A stretch of 64,000 bases of DNA, taken from contig NZ_JADBDT010000001.1 in NCBI RefSeq assembly GCF_014873485.1, positions 310,001 to 374,000 of the forward strand. The letters are read 5' to 3'. Source of the stretch: Sphingopyxis sp. OAS728 (GTDB lineage: Bacteria > Pseudomonadota > Alphaproteobacteria > Sphingomonadales > Sphingomonadaceae). A model generated the notes under the pieces. The model made no database searches. It had not been told where the DNA came from and was given only the letters and a program-made list of their open reading frames with translations. Positions 1-9,469 of the stretch are shown here, in pieces. How positions within the stretch are numbered: position 1 is the stretch's first letter; each line of letters opens with the position of its first letter. The position numbers and the translations under genes are program-made.

Positions 1-1
1 G

Positions 2-328
2 ATCGTCGGTTTCAAAGGGCTGCGCGAAAGCTTTTCGTGCCGCGTGCATAAGGAGCGGCCGCGCGAGGTATGCGTGAGCTACATCGACGGGCCGATGAAG
101 CATCTGAACAATGAATGGCATTTCCAGCCGGCCGAGGGCGGGGGATGCCGCGTCGATTTCCTCGTCGATTTCTCGTTCCGCAGCCGCATGTTCGAAGCAT
201 TGGCAGGCCAGATGTTCGACAAGGCGCTGCGCAAGATGATCGCCGCGTTCGAAACGCGTGCCGACGATCTTTACGGCGCGGGGAGCGCGATATCCTCCGA
301 CGGCCGGAGTTCGTCCCTTTCGGGCTGA
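2..328 (+). CDS. COQ10/RatA-type START-domain protein, 3' part only
   Basis: The reading frame is open from base 2, so the start lies before the window; 108 residues are visible. The motifs FRSRMFEALAG and FDKALRKMIAAFE near the C-terminus match the end of the COQ10/RatA family of START-like proteins. In this family COQ10 proteins bind ubiquinone or its precursors and assist respiration, while RatA-type members were described as ribosome-associated; sequence alone does not choose between them. The last 58 nt overlap the end of the convergent cinA-C gene, so the two 3' ends share sequence. The family is fairly sure and the precise role is not. Confidence 0.8.
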   Translation: MVGFKGLRESFSCRVHKERPREVCVSYIDGPMKHLNNEWHFQPAEGGGCRVDFLVDFSFRSRMFEALAGQMFDKALRKMIAAFETRADDLYGAGSAISSDGRSSSLSG

Positions 329-828
329 AGCAGGTCGAGCGCGAACAAAGTCGCATGGTGGCGGATCGCGGCGCGATCGGTCGATTCGAACTGGACGCGC
401 TGGGTGAAATAATCGTCGGGATTCTGGCCGCGCAGCGCACGCGCAAAGACGACCTGGCCGACCGGCTTCTTCTCTGAGCCGCCGCCCGGACCGGCGATCC
501 CGGTGATCGCGACCGCGACATCGGCGTCGCTGTTGGCGAGCGCGCCTGCCGCCATCGCCCAAGCAGTCGCGAGCGAGACTTCGCCGAAGGTTTCGAGGAT
601 TTCGCTGCTGACGTCGAGCTGGCTCTGCTTGGCGTGGCCCGAATAGGTGACGAAGCCGGCGCTGAACACATCCGAGCTCCCGGCAATATCGGTCAGCGCG
701 ACGGACACCATGCCGCCGGTGCAGCTTTCGGCGACGGAGACCTTCCGCCCCACGGCGCGATTCTTGGCAAGAACGGTTGTTGCAAGGTCGTCGCGCGCGG
801 CAAGGCGCGTTTCAGCATCGGACAGCAA
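271..828 (-). CDS. pncC: CinA C-terminal-domain protein, NMN amidohydrolase (PncC-like)
   Basis: A stand-alone CinA-C domain of 185 residues. It carries the conserved AESCTGG motif near residue 33 and the ITGIAGPGGG motif near residue 108, both diagnostic of this family. Family members deamidate nicotinamide mononucleotide to nicotinic acid mononucleotide in pyridine nucleotide recycling. The start is a TTG at 828, preceded by GGAG, which lies inside the last codons of ispDF; the gap to the ispDF stop is only 3 nt, so the two are probably translated from one message. The 3' end overlaps the convergent START-domain gene by 58 nt. No ATG is available in frame at the N-terminus. Confidence 0.88.
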   Translation of the reverse strand: MLSDAETRLAARDDLATTVLAKNRAVGRKVSVAESCTGGMVSVALTDIAGSSDVFSAGFVTYSGHAKQSQLDVSSEILETFGEVSLATAWAMAAGALANSDADVAVAITGIAGPGGGSEKKPVGQVVFARALRGQNPDDYFTQRVQFESTDRAAIRHHATLFALDLLQPERDELRPSEDIALPAP

Positions 829-831
829 GGT

Positions 832-2007
832 TCAATTCTCCGGAAGTTTCAAGGTCGCGACGGCCTGCGCAGCGATCCCCTCGCGGCGGCCGGTAAAGCC
901 CAGCCGCTCTGTCGTTGTCGCCTTCACACTAACCCGTTCAAGCGGAATCGCAAGGATTTCGGCAATGCGTGCGCGGATCGCGGCACGGTGCGGGCCGATC
1001 TTCGGCGCCTCGGCGACGATCGTCAGGTCGGCATGATCGATCCGCCCGCCGCGCGCGGCGACGCGTTCGCCGGCAAAGGACAGGAAACGGTGCGACGCGG
1101 CTCCGCGCCACTGCGCATCGCTCGGCGGAAAATGATCACCGATATCGCCGTCGCCGAGCGCGCCGAGGATCGCGTCAGTGAGTGCATGAAGTGCGACGTC
1201 GGCGTCGCTATGCCCTTCAAGTCCATGACTATGTGCGATTTCTATCCCGCCAATCCATAACGGCTTGTCGGTGACCAAACGGTGGACATCATATCCCATG
1301 CCGACGGCGGTTCGCATTGTGCCAATCCCCAAAAGCGCCGCGAGGATCGCCATATCCTCCGCATATGTCAGTTTATAGAGCCGCGCGTCGCCGACGACTG
1401 CGGCGACCGGTACGCCAAGGCGGCGAACAAGCTGTGCATCGTCGGTCGCGGCCGCCTCGACCGCTTCGGCATGTGCCCGGCGCAAAATGCCCAAGCGAAA
1501 GGCCTGCGGCGTCTGGACGCGCGCCAAGACGCTCCGGTCGACCACGTCGCCGGCCTCGTCCTGCGCTTGTTCGACCAGCGTATCGGGGACAGGCAAGGTC
1601 GGGATCGCCGCCTCGGCGGTTCGCAGGGCGGCGAGCAGGCGGTCGATGACTTCGGTAGCTACGCCCGGCCGCGCGGCGTCATGAACCAGCACCAGCGCCT
1701 CGTCTTCCCAATCGGTCAGCGCCGCGAGTGCGTTGCCGACCGATTGTTGGCGTTCGGCGCCGGGATCGGCGGAAACCCAACCGTCCGGTAGGTCGCCGGC
1801 GGCCGCCACGACGTCACCATTCGCAACTATCACGCCGCCTGAAACCGCAGGATGCGTGGCAAGAGCATCGAGGCTCCACTGCAGCACGGGCTTGCCGCCC
1901 AGCATCGCAAGCTGCTTCGGCAAGCCAAGGTCCGCACGCGTTCCTTGGCCGCCCGCGAGCAGCACGGCCGCAACGCGCGGCGACGGGGAAGGGGTGGACT
2001 CGCTCAT
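832..2007 (-). CDS. ispDF: Bifunctional IspD/IspF enzyme
   Basis: A 391-residue fusion of two steps of the methylerythritol phosphate (MEP) isoprenoid pathway. Residues 10 to about 225 are the IspD cytidylyltransferase, with the AVLLAGGQGTR nucleotide loop near residue 14 and a lysine in LPKQL. Residues 230 to 391 are the IspF cyclodiphosphate synthase, with the metal-binding DVHR, GGIEI and HSDADV motifs. IspD makes CDP-methylerythritol and IspF makes the cyclodiphosphate; IspE, the step in between, is elsewhere. IspDF fusions are common in Alphaproteobacteria. The gene is divergent from dusB across a 96-nt spacer and runs into pncC. Confidence 0.95.
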   Translation of the reverse strand: MSESTPSPSPRVAAVLLAGGQGTRADLGLPKQLAMLGGKPVLQWSLDALATHPAVSGGVIVANGDVVAAAGDLPDGWVSADPGAERQQSVGNALAALTDWEDEALVLVHDAARPGVATEVIDRLLAALRTAEAAIPTLPVPDTLVEQAQDEAGDVVDRSVLARVQTPQAFRLGILRRAHAEAVEAAATDDAQLVRRLGVPVAAVVGDARLYKLTYAEDMAILAALLGIGTMRTAVGMGYDVHRLVTDKPLWIGGIEIAHSHGLEGHSDADVALHALTDAILGALGDGDIGDHFPPSDAQWRGAASHRFLSFAGERVAARGGRIDHADLTIVAEAPKIGPHRAAIRARIAEILAIPLERVSVKATTTERLGFTGRREGIAAQAVATLKLPEN

Positions 2008-2103
2008 CTCGCGCGCCGGTTAGCGCAGCCGCGCCTTGCGGGAAAGCGGCTTAGCGTGTACGGGCTGCTCAAATTTTAGGCAATCAGACGAAAGCTCCCC
2101 GCC

Positions 2104-3102
2104 ATGGCGCCGCTCAGGCCCATTCAGATCGGCAACATCACCATCACGGATCCCGTGATCCTCGCGCCGATGACGGGCGTCTCCGACCTGCCGTTCCGCA
2201 AGCTCGTCCGTCACTATGGCTCGGGGCTCAACGTCACCGAGATGATTGCAAGCCAGGCGGCGATCCGCGAAACGCGCCAGTCGATCCAGAAGGCGGCGTG
2301 GGATCCGGTCGAAGAACCCGTGTCGATGCAGCTTGTCGGCTGCACGCCCTATGAAATGGGCGAAGCGGCGAAGCTCAACGAAGACCGCGGGGCCGCAATC
2401 ATCGACATCAACATGGGCTGCCCGGTGCGCAAGGTTACCAACGGCGACGCCGGCTCGGCATTGATGCGCGACCTGAAGCTCGCCGCTGCGCTCATCGATA
2501 GCTGCGTCAAGGCAGTGAAGGTGCCGGTGACGGTCAAGATGCGCATGGGTTGGGACCTCGATAGCCTCAACGCCCCCGAACTCGCACATATCGCCGAAGA
2601 TCTCGGTGCAAAGCTCGTCACCGTACACGGCCGCACGCGCAACCAAATGTACCGCGGCGAGGCCGACTGGCGCTTCATCCGGACGGTCAAGGACGCTGTG
2701 TCGATCCCGGTGATTGCCAATGGCGACATCTGTTCGGTCGACGATGCGCGCGCTGCGTTGGAACAGAGCGGCGCCGACGGCGTCATGATCGGTCGCGGCG
2801 CTTATGGCCGACCTTGGCTGCTCGGGCAGGTGATGGCGGCGCTGCGCGGCGAAATCCCGCGCCCCGACCCCGGCATCGACGAACAATATGATGTCATTAC
2901 ATCGCATTATCGCGCGATGATCGACCATTATGGCGAAGTGACCGGGGTCAATATGGCGCGCAAGCACCTCGGCTGGTACGTCAAGGGCGTGCATGGATCG
3001 GCCGAGTTTCGCAACAAGGTCAACCAGATCCCCAGCAGCCGCGACGTCCTAGACGCGCTCGAGCAATTCTACGCGCCGTTCCTGAGCAAGGCGGCGGCGT
3101 GA
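2104..3102 (+). CDS. dusB: tRNA-dihydrouridine synthase, DusB/NifR3 family
   Basis: A 332-residue FMN enzyme that reduces uridines in the D-loop of tRNA using NADPH. Visible motifs are [13 protein letters not shown] near residue 21, the DINMGCP stretch with the catalytic cysteine near residue 105, VKMRMGW, HGRTR and [13 protein letters not shown]. In many Alphaproteobacteria this gene (historically nifR3) is the first gene of the ntrBC operon. Here its TGA overlaps the GTG start of ntrB in a GTGA junction, which suggests coupled translation. The ATG at 2104 is the first plausible start in the spacer with ispDF. Confidence 0.95.
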   Translation: MAPLRPIQIGNITITDPVILAPMTGVSDLPFRKLVRHYGSGLNVTEMIASQAAIRETRQSIQKAAWDPVEEPVSMQLVGCTPYEMGEAAKLNEDRGAAIIDINMGCPVRKVTNGDAGSALMRDLKLAAALIDSCVKAVKVPVTVKMRMGWDLDSLNAPELAHIAEDLGAKLVTVHGRTRNQMYRGEADWRFIRTVKDAVSIPVIANGDICSVDDARAALEQSGADGVMIGRGAYGRPWLLGQVMAALRGEIPRPDPGIDEQYDVITSHYRAMIDHYGEVTGVNMARKHLGWYVKGVHGSAEFRNKVNQIPSSRDVLDALEQFYAPFLSKAAA

Positions 3103-4190
3103 CGACGCTCACGTCGAGCATCCCGAGCTTCGACCACGACGAACTGATCCAGTCGCATCCGGTTCCGACGCTGCTCATCGACGGCGGCGGCGTTGTGCTA
3201 TTCGTCAACGCCGCCGCTGAACAGCTTTGCAACATCAGCCGCTCGGCAATGGTCGGGCGAGTCGTCTATGACGTCATCCATATGGATCGCAACTATCGCC
3301 AGCGGATGAGCGATGCGGCGACCTCGGCGCTCTTCGCGCATCGCACCGAGATTTCGGCCGGCGGCCGCCGGTCAATTTTCGTCGACATGCAGATGGTCCC
3401 CTATGGCCAGAGCGGCCATCGCATCCTCGCACTCGTGCCGTCGCAAAGCGATTCCGAGCTGATGGGCGGCGCAATCGGCCGTTCGGGCCGCGCTGCGGGC
3501 GCCGCGGCGTCGATGCTCGCGCACGAGATCAAGAATCCGCTCGCCGGCATCAAGGGCGCGGCGCAGTTGCTCGCGCGCAAGACCGACGCCGGCGGCGAAC
3601 GCTTCACGACCTTGATCTGCGCCGAGGTCGACCGCATCGCGACTCTGATCGACCAGATGGAACATTTCTCGCGCGGGCAGCCGATCGCTTGCGGCCCGAT
3701 CAACCTCTATCAGCCGATCCATCAGGCGATGGAAACCGCGCGGGCGCGCCAGTTCCCGGGGGTGCGCTTTGCCGAAGATTTCGATCCTTCGCTGCCGCTG
3801 GTTCACGGAAACCATGACGCCATGGTGCAGATCTTGCTCAACCTCGTCACCAATGGATGCGAGGCTCTCGGCGGACGCGACGATGGCGTCGTCCGGCTGA
3901 CTACCGCGTATCGGCACGGCCTGTCGATTGACAATGACGACGGACGCGGCCGCATCGCGCTGCCGATCGAGGTCAGCGTCAGCGACAATGGGCCTGGCGT
4001 TCCCGCCGACGTCCGCGGCGACCTGTTCGCGCCGTTCGTGACGACGAAGCGCGAGGGCAGGGGGCTCGGCCTCGCGCTCGTGGCCAAGCTGGCACGCGAC
4101 ATGGGTGGAACCGTTCAGCATGTGCGCGACGGCGACTGGACCAGCTTCCGCATCCATCTGCCGGTCGCGCAAAAGGAACGTTCGGCATGA
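3099..4190 (+). CDS. ntrB: Nitrogen regulation sensor kinase NtrB (GlnL)
   Basis: A 363-residue soluble histidine kinase. A PAS domain covers roughly residues 15-120, the phospho-acceptor box [10 protein letters not shown] places the histidine at residue 142, and the ATPase domain shows the N box [17 protein letters not shown] and the GRGLGLAL G box. It phosphorylates NtrC according to nitrogen status sensed through PII proteins. No membrane segment is present, as expected. The start is a GTG overlapping the dusB stop, and the stop overlaps the ntrC start as ATGA, so dusB-ntrB-ntrC form one operon. Confidence 0.96.
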   Translation: MTTLTSSIPSFDHDELIQSHPVPTLLIDGGGVVLFVNAAAEQLCNISRSAMVGRVVYDVIHMDRNYRQRMSDAATSALFAHRTEISAGGRRSIFVDMQMVPYGQSGHRILALVPSQSDSELMGGAIGRSGRAAGAAASMLAHEIKNPLAGIKGAAQLLARKTDAGGERFTTLICAEVDRIATLIDQMEHFSRGQPIACGPINLYQPIHQAMETARARQFPGVRFAEDFDPSLPLVHGNHDAMVQILLNLVTNGCEALGGRDDGVVRLTTAYRHGLSIDNDDGRGRIALPIEVSVSDNGPGVPADVRGDLFAPFVTTKREGRGLGLALVAKLARDMGGTVQHVRDGDWTSFRIHLPVAQKERSA

Positions 4191-5593
4191 GCCAAGGCAA
4201 GACCATCCTGCTGGTCGAGGACGACCCAGCGATCGCGATGATCATCCGCGAAACGCTCGTCGGCGAGTGCGGCCAGTTGGCGTCGGTCGCCAGCATCGCC
4301 GAACGCAACGCGTGGCTCGCCGACAACCGGCCCGATCTCGTCATCACCGACGTCGTCCTGCCCGACGGCGACGGCATCGATTCGCTGCAGATCGACGCCG
4401 GGACGCCCGTGATCGTCCTGTCGGCGCAGAATACGCTCGATACCGCAGTGCGCGCGACGGGGATTGGCAGCTATGACTATTTGCCCAAGCCCTTCGACCT
4501 CGACGAACTGACCGCCAGCGTCCGCGCCGCGCTGCAGCGTAAGGTGGAGCCGACGGCGAGGGACGTTGCGGTACCGGCTGATAGCCATGGCCTTGTCGGG
4601 CGCGCCCCGGCGATGCAGGCGGTTTATCGTACGATCGCACGGCTCGCCTCGAACGATCTCGCGGTGCTAATCTTGGGTGAATCGGGCACAGGCAAGGAAG
4701 TTGTCGCGCGGGCAATCCACGCAACCGGCCTCCGCCGTGCCGGGCCTTTCGTCGCGATCAACATGGCCGCGATTCCGCGCGAATTGATCGAGGCCGAACT
4801 GTTCGGCCACGAAAAGGGCGCCTTCACCGGTGCGCACAGCCGCAATGCCGGTCGCTTCGAACAGGCGGCGGGCGGGACTTTGTTCCTCGACGAGATCGGC
4901 GACATGCCGCTCGAGGCGCAAACGCGCCTGCTGCGTGTCCTGCAAAGCAACGAATATTCGACGGTCGGGGGCAGCCAAGCGCTGCGCGCCGACGTCCGCG
5001 TCATCGCGGCGACGCACCGCGACATGCGCACGCTCGTCGCCGACGGCCGCTTCCGCGAGGATCTTTTCTACCGCCTTAACGTCATCCCGGTGACCTTGCC
5101 GCCGCTCCGCGACCGGCGCAGCGACATTGCCGCGCTCGTCCGCCATTTTGTCGAGGCCGGGCGGGGTTCGGGACTGCCCGACCGCCAATTCGCGCCTGCG
5201 GCAATGCAGTGGCTCGAACGCTACGACTGGCCTGGCAACGTCCGCGAACTCGGCAACGTCGTCCAGCGACTCGCAGTCCTGTCGCGTGACGTCACCGTGA
5301 CCGTGCGGGATGTCGAGGCGGTACTGCACGAAAGTGGCGAGGGCGGCGGCGCGATCGAACCCGCGGCGCTGATCGGGCGCGCGGTCGACGACTGGGCGCG
5401 CGAAAAAATGGCGGAAGCCGGCGACGGCGATATCCACGAACAGCTTGAAGCGATTGTCGAGGCGGCACTTTTCCGGCGTGTCCTGCGCGATGTCCGCGGT
5501 AACCAATTGGAGGCCGCGCGGCGCCTTGGCATCAATCGCAACACGCTGCGCAAACGCCTCGGGCAACTCGATATCGATCCCGCGCATCCTTGA
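4187..5593 (+). CDS. ntrC: Nitrogen response regulator NtrC (sigma-54 activator)
   Basis: A 468-residue enhancer-binding protein. The receiver domain has the phospho-acceptor aspartate at residue 55 in ITDVVLPDG. The AAA+ domain has the Walker A GESGTGKE, an intact GAFTGA loop needed to contact sigma-54, and Walker [13 protein letters not shown]. The C-terminal Fis-type helix-turn-helix is seen in LEAARRLGINRNTLRKRL. When phosphorylated by NtrB it activates transcription of nitrogen assimilation genes. The intact GAFTGA is a useful internal control for the NtrX paralogue 3 kb downstream, which lacks it. A 94-nt gap separates it from ntrY. Confidence 0.97.
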   Translation: MSQGKTILLVEDDPAIAMIIRETLVGECGQLASVASIAERNAWLADNRPDLVITDVVLPDGDGIDSLQIDAGTPVIVLSAQNTLDTAVRATGIGSYDYLPKPFDLDELTASVRAALQRKVEPTARDVAVPADSHGLVGRAPAMQAVYRTIARLASNDLAVLILGESGTGKEVVARAIHATGLRRAGPFVAINMAAIPRELIEAELFGHEKGAFTGAHSRNAGRFEQAAGGTLFLDEIGDMPLEAQTRLLRVLQSNEYSTVGGSQALRADVRVIAATHRDMRTLVADGRFREDLFYRLNVIPVTLPPLRDRRSDIAALVRHFVEAGRGSGLPDRQFAPAAMQWLERYDWPGNVRELGNVVQRLAVLSRDVTVTVRDVEAVLHESGEGGGAIEPAALIGRAVDDWAREKMAEAGDGDIHEQLEAIVEAALFRRVLRDVRGNQLEAARRLGINRNTLRKRLGQLDIDPAHP

Positions 5594-5687
5594 TGGACAA
5601 CGACAAAGCCGAAAATCGGCGCAATCGGGCGACAGTGTCGCAGTTTGTGTGTTTTCTATGCAACAGGATTGTCGTAACGTAGCAACA

Positions 5688-7979
5688 ATGACGCAATCCC
5701 TTCCCCTGACTGTCGATATGGATTCGAATGGTGGGGAAGAGCGTTCGGGCTTCTGGCGTTTCGCGGCCCCCGAATATTACGCCCTCGCCGTCATTATCAG
5801 CGTTGCTATCGCGACCTATATCTTCGTGACGGGGGATGCGCAGAGTGAGCGATTGCTCACGCCGGCGCTCGTCGCCGCGATCATGGTCGTCAATCTCGTG
5901 CCAGCGATGGCACTGATCGTGCTGATCGGCAGCCGGGTTGCGCGCGCACGCGCCGTGCGCTCGATGGCCGGCGGCAACGGTCGTCTCCACGTCCGGCTCG
6001 TCGCGCTCTTTTCGCTGATCGCGGCGGCGCCGACGCTTCTCGTCGTGATCTTTGCATCGCTGCTGTTCCAGTTCGGCGTCGACTTTTGGTTCTCGGACCG
6101 CTCGCGCGGCATGTTCGAGAATGCGGCAAGCCTGGCCGAGGGCTATTATCAGGAAAACCAGCGCCAAGTCGGTGCCAATACCTTCGCCATGGCCAACGAT
6201 CTCGGCAAGCAGCTGAGCCTCGTTCCGATCGATAGCCCGGCCTTCAGCAACTATTATCTGCAACAGGTCGTTGTGCGCAGCCTGAATGAATCGGCGATCA
6301 TCGAGATCGGCAAGGATGGGGTGGCGCGCACGGCGACAGCAATCAATCCCGACAACCGGGCGGCCGAAACGCGCCTCGGCGCGGCAATGGTCGGCCGTCT
6401 TGATGCGGGTGAAGATGTCGTGGTCGTCCGCCAGCCCAACCGGATCGAGGCCGCAGCGCGGCTCCCGGGCACCGGCCGCGCCTATGTCTATGCCTCGCGC
6501 GATACAAATGTCCCCGGCTTCCAGCAATCGGCGCGCGCCAGTGCGGTGCTCGCGGACTATAACGACCTCTTCGAACGCTCGCAGCAGCTTCAATTGCAGT
6601 TCAACGGCGCGCTCTATCTCGGCTCGCTGTTGCTCCTCGCGCTCGCGGTGGTCGCGGCAATCGTGGTCGCCGACCGCATCGTTCGCCCGCTCGGCACCTT
6701 GATCGGCGCGACGCGTACGGCCGCCGGCGGCGATCTGTCGGTGCGGGTCACGCCGCCGGCGCGCGACGACGAGATTGCCGTGCTCACCCGTGCCTTCAAC
6801 CGCATGACCGAACAGCTTGAGGGGCAAACGGGCGTGCTCGTCAATGTGAACGAACAGCTTGAGGCCCGGCGGAGCTTTATCGAAGCGGTGCTGAGCGGCG
6901 TGTCGTCCGCAGTGGTATCGGTCGATGCCGATCGCCGCATCCTGCTCGCCAACGCCGCGGCGGAACGGTTGATCTGCCAGTCGGCGGAATGCCTGACGGG
7001 CCAGCCGCTCGACGATGTCGCGCCCGAACTGGCGCGGCTGCTGATCAGCGACGAGCGCGAGGCGATCGTTCAGCTCTCACGCAAGGATGCCGAGCCTGCG
7101 ACGCTCGCGGCGAAAGCGGTCGCGCAGGGAGACGGCTTTGTCCTGAGTTTCGAGGATATTACGCAGCAATTGCTCGACCAGCGCCGCGCCGCCTGGTCCG
7201 ACGTCGCGCGGCGTATCGCGCACGAGATCAAGAATCCGCTTACCCCGATCCAATTGGCTGCCGAACGCCTCCAGCGGCGCTTTGGCGACAAGGTCGAGGG
7301 TGACACTGCGACCTTCCGCAAACTGACCGATACGGTGATCCGCCAGGTTCACGACATGCGGCGAATGGTCGACGAGTTTTCCAGCTTCGCCCGCATGCCC
7401 AAGCCGACCTTCGGGGTCGAGGATGTCCGCGATATCCTGCGCCAGGCAGTTTTCCTGTTCGAAGTTGCAAAGCCCGACATCGTCTTCACCGTCAAAACAC
7501 CGGCCGAGGTCGAGTCGCTGGTCTGTGACCGCCGCTTGCTGTCCCAGGCTCTGACGAACATTGTCAAAAATGCTGTCGAAGCGATTGAAGAGAAATCGAA
7601 AAATTCGGATGTCATGCCGATCGGCCATATTGGCGCCGAACTCGACGTCGGTGCTGGCGGCGAACTGACGATCCGCGTCACCGACGACGGCATCGGGCTG
7701 CCGGAAGCGCGCGATGCAATCGCCGAACCCTATATGACGACGCGCCAGGGGGGGACTGGGCTCGGTCTCGCGATCGTCAAAAAGATCGTCGAGCAACATT
7801 ATGGCGAACTCGAATTTTCAGACAACCCGGCGGGGCAGGGGACATGCGTTACGCTGACGCTTCATCCCGACCGGCTGCGGCCTTTGGCCGGCAAGGGGGG
7901 CGATACAAGCATGGGGCATGGTGAATCGGTTCCCGGACGCGTCCGGAACCGGCAGGACAGAGAAGATCATGGCGCTTGA
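5688..7979 (+). CDS. ntrY: Membrane sensor histidine kinase NtrY
   Basis: The start chosen is ATG 5688, giving 763 residues. The frame stays open upstream inside ntrC, but that part is a shadow of ntrC. The N-terminus has three closely spaced membrane segments and a fourth near residue 305 after a periplasmic sensor loop. A HAMP linker (DRIVRPLGTLIGATR), a PAS domain, the histidine box [21 protein letters not shown] and an ATPase domain follow. NtrY with NtrX responds to nitrogen or redox state in Alphaproteobacteria. No clear Shine-Dalgarno precedes 5688; ATG 5658 or 5718 are alternatives. Its stop lies 11 nt inside ntrX. Confidence 0.92.
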   Translation: MTQSLPLTVDMDSNGGEERSGFWRFAAPEYYALAVIISVAIATYIFVTGDAQSERLLTPALVAAIMVVNLVPAMALIVLIGSRVARARAVRSMAGGNGRLHVRLVALFSLIAAAPTLLVVIFASLLFQFGVDFWFSDRSRGMFENAASLAEGYYQENQRQVGANTFAMANDLGKQLSLVPIDSPAFSNYYLQQVVVRSLNESAIIEIGKDGVARTATAINPDNRAAETRLGAAMVGRLDAGEDVVVVRQPNRIEAAARLPGTGRAYVYASRDTNVPGFQQSARASAVLADYNDLFERSQQLQLQFNGALYLGSLLLLALAVVAAIVVADRIVRPLGTLIGATRTAAGGDLSVRVTPPARDDEIAVLTRAFNRMTEQLEGQTGVLVNVNEQLEARRSFIEAVLSGVSSAVVSVDADRRILLANAAAERLICQSAECLTGQPLDDVAPELARLLISDEREAIVQLSRKDAEPATLAAKAVAQGDGFVLSFEDITQQLLDQRRAAWSDVARRIAHEIKNPLTPIQLAAERLQRRFGDKVEGDTATFRKLTDTVIRQVHDMRRMVDEFSSFARMPKPTFGVEDVRDILRQAVFLFEVAKPDIVFTVKTPAEVESLVCDRRLLSQALTNIVKNAVEAIEEKSKNSDVMPIGHIGAELDVGAGGELTIRVTDDGIGLPEARDAIAEPYMTTRQGGTGLGLAIVKKIVEQHYGELEFSDNPAGQGTCVTLTLHPDRLRPLAGKGGDTSMGHGESVPGRVRNRQDREDHGA
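7928..7950 (+). other. GC-rich hairpin at the ntrY/ntrX junction
   Basis: Arms GGTTCC(C)GG and CCGGAACC flank the centre ACGCGT, and the inner 12 bases CGGACGCGTCCG are a perfect palindrome. The left arm carries one extra C. The hairpin sits in the last codons of ntrY and ends 18 nt before the ntrX start, so it could affect coupled translation of ntrX. There is no following T-run, so it is not an intrinsic terminator. Confidence 0.5.
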
Positions 7980-9348
7980 TATTCTGATCGTCGACGACGA
8001 ACGCGACATTTGCGACCTCGTCGCCGGCGTCATGGAAGACGAAGGTTATGAGGCGCGCACCGCCTCGGACAGCGACTCGGCGCTGGAAGCGATCCGTCAG
8101 CGGCGGCCATCGCTCGCGCTGATCGACGTGTGGTTGCAGGGGTCGCGGCTCGACGGATTGGGGCTGGTCGAGGCAATCAAGGCGTTCGACCCCACGCTGC
8201 CGATCATCGTCATCTCGGGCCATGGCGGGCTCGACACGGCGGTCGCTGCGATCCGCCGCGGCGCGTTCGACTTCATCGAAAAGCCGTTCGAGGCGTCACG
8301 CCTGCTCCATCTCGTCGCGCGCGCCACCGAGAATGAGCGGCTCAAGTTCGAATATGAGCAATTGCGTGAAAAGGCGGGGCCGTCCGATGAACTGACCGGC
8401 ACCAGCGCCGCGATCAACAATGTCCGCGCGACGCTGAAGCGCGTGGCGGGCACGGGAAGTCGCGTGCTGATCACCGGTGCGCCGGGCGTCGGCAAGGAAG
8501 TCGCCGCGCGCGTGCTACACGGCTGGAGTGGTAGGCAGAATGCGCCGTTCCGCGTGATTTCGTCGGCGCGCATGGATCCCGAGACGGTCGAGACCGAATT
8601 GTTCGGCTCCGAGGCCGAGGACGGGTCGATCCGCGTCGGGCTGCTCGAACAGGCGCATGGCGGCACCTTGTTCCTCGACGAGGTCGCCGACATGCCGATC
8701 ACGACGCAGGGCAAGATCCTGCGCGTGCTGACCGACCAGAGCTTTACCCGCGTTGGTGGCCGCACGATGATCCGCGTCGATGTCCGCATCATTTCGGGCT
8801 CGGCGCGCGATCTGATGACCGAAATCGCCGAAAACCGGTTTCGCGAGGATCTTTATTACCGGCTGAACGTCGTGCCAGTGCATATCCCACCGCTGCGCGA
8901 GCGCCGCGACGATATCGCCAGCCTGTGCGACCATTACATCGGCCGTTACGCCGCCGACCGCCGCGTCGCGCCGCCCGAAATCAGCTCGGAGGCGATGGCG
9001 GCGCTGCAGGCGCATGAGTGGCCGGGCAACGTCCGCGAACTGCGCAACGTGATCGAACGTGTGATGATCCTGGCGCCGAGCGACCGCCTGGCGCGGATCG
9101 ATGCCGACATGCTCCCCGCCGAACTAGTGCGCGGGGGCGCCGACATATTGCCCAATTCGGAATCGATCACCGCAATCCCGCTCAAGGAAGCGCGCGAAAA
9201 TTTCGAGCGCGAATATCTGCGCATCCAGATCAACCGATTTTCGGGCAATATCTCGCGCACCGCGACCTTCATCGGCATGGAGCGCTCGGCGTTGCACCGC
9301 AAACTGAAACTTTTGGGGCTTACCGAGAGTTCGGACGGCGAGGGGTAG
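7969..9348 (+). CDS. ntrX: Response regulator NtrX, lacking the GAFTGA loop
   Basis: A 459-residue regulator paired with NtrY. The receiver aspartate is residue 53 in LIDVWLQG. The AAA+ domain keeps Walker A GAPGVGKE (about 170-177) and Walker [13 protein letters not shown] (231-242). The stretch between ELFG and the following LEQAHGG is four residues shorter than in NtrC and contains no GAFTGA, so direct sigma-54 contact is unlikely. The C-terminus has a Fis-type helix-turn-helix ([19 protein letters not shown]). The ATG at 7969 follows AGAGAAG; an in-frame ATG at 7918 would add 17 residues but lies within ntrY. Confidence 0.93.
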   Translation: MALDILIVDDERDICDLVAGVMEDEGYEARTASDSDSALEAIRQRRPSLALIDVWLQGSRLDGLGLVEAIKAFDPTLPIIVISGHGGLDTAVAAIRRGAFDFIEKPFEASRLLHLVARATENERLKFEYEQLREKAGPSDELTGTSAAINNVRATLKRVAGTGSRVLITGAPGVGKEVAARVLHGWSGRQNAPFRVISSARMDPETVETELFGSEAEDGSIRVGLLEQAHGGTLFLDEVADMPITTQGKILRVLTDQSFTRVGGRTMIRVDVRIISGSARDLMTEIAENRFREDLYYRLNVVPVHIPPLRERRDDIASLCDHYIGRYAADRRVAPPEISSEAMAALQAHEWPGNVRELRNVIERVMILAPSDRLARIDADMLPAELVRGGADILPNSESITAIPLKEARENFEREYLRIQINRFSGNISRTATFIGMERSALHRKLKLLGLTESSDGEG

Positions 9349-9360
9349 CGGCTTTGCGCT

Positions 9361-9426
9361 AGACCTTCGGCGACCTTTGCCGCATATTGCGTGCACGAAG
9401 AAGGTCTCAATAGCCGGAAAACCGGC
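9361..9426 (+). promoter_or_regulatory. Structured leader of hfq: two inverted repeats
   Basis: Within the 118-nt gap between ntrX and hfq, AGACCTTC (9361-9368) and GAAGGTCT (9400-9407) form a perfect 8-bp inverted repeat around a 31-nt loop. Directly after it GCCGG-AAAA-CCGGC (9413-9426) forms a short tetraloop hairpin. Both precede the AGGAGG ribosome binding site of hfq. The position suggests a control element in the hfq message, for example for autoregulation, but that is inference. Confidence 0.4.
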
Positions 9427-9455
9427 ACCATACCCGCGGTTCTGCCGCCAAAAAC

Positions 9456-9469
9456 AGGAGGCAAATGTG
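9456..9469 (+). promoter_or_regulatory. Strong ribosome binding site deciding the hfq GTG start
   Basis: AGGAGG at 9456-9461 is followed five bases later by GTG at 9467. An ATG at 9465 is out of frame with Hfq. The GTG gives an N-terminus SDKNQNLQD that matches other Hfq proteins, so this start is preferred over an in-frame ATG at 9377, far upstream, which would add 30 unrelated residues. Confidence 0.85.

Noticed and set aside
5532..6827. A 431-codon minus-strand frame opposite ntrY
   Set aside because: It is a shadow of the membrane kinase. The composition is Arg/Asp/His-rich, and ntrY is certain from its motifs.
9377..9466. An N-terminal extension of Hfq from ATG 9377
   Set aside because: It lies over the leader repeats, is unlike any Hfq N-terminus, and a strong AGGAGG precedes GTG 9467.
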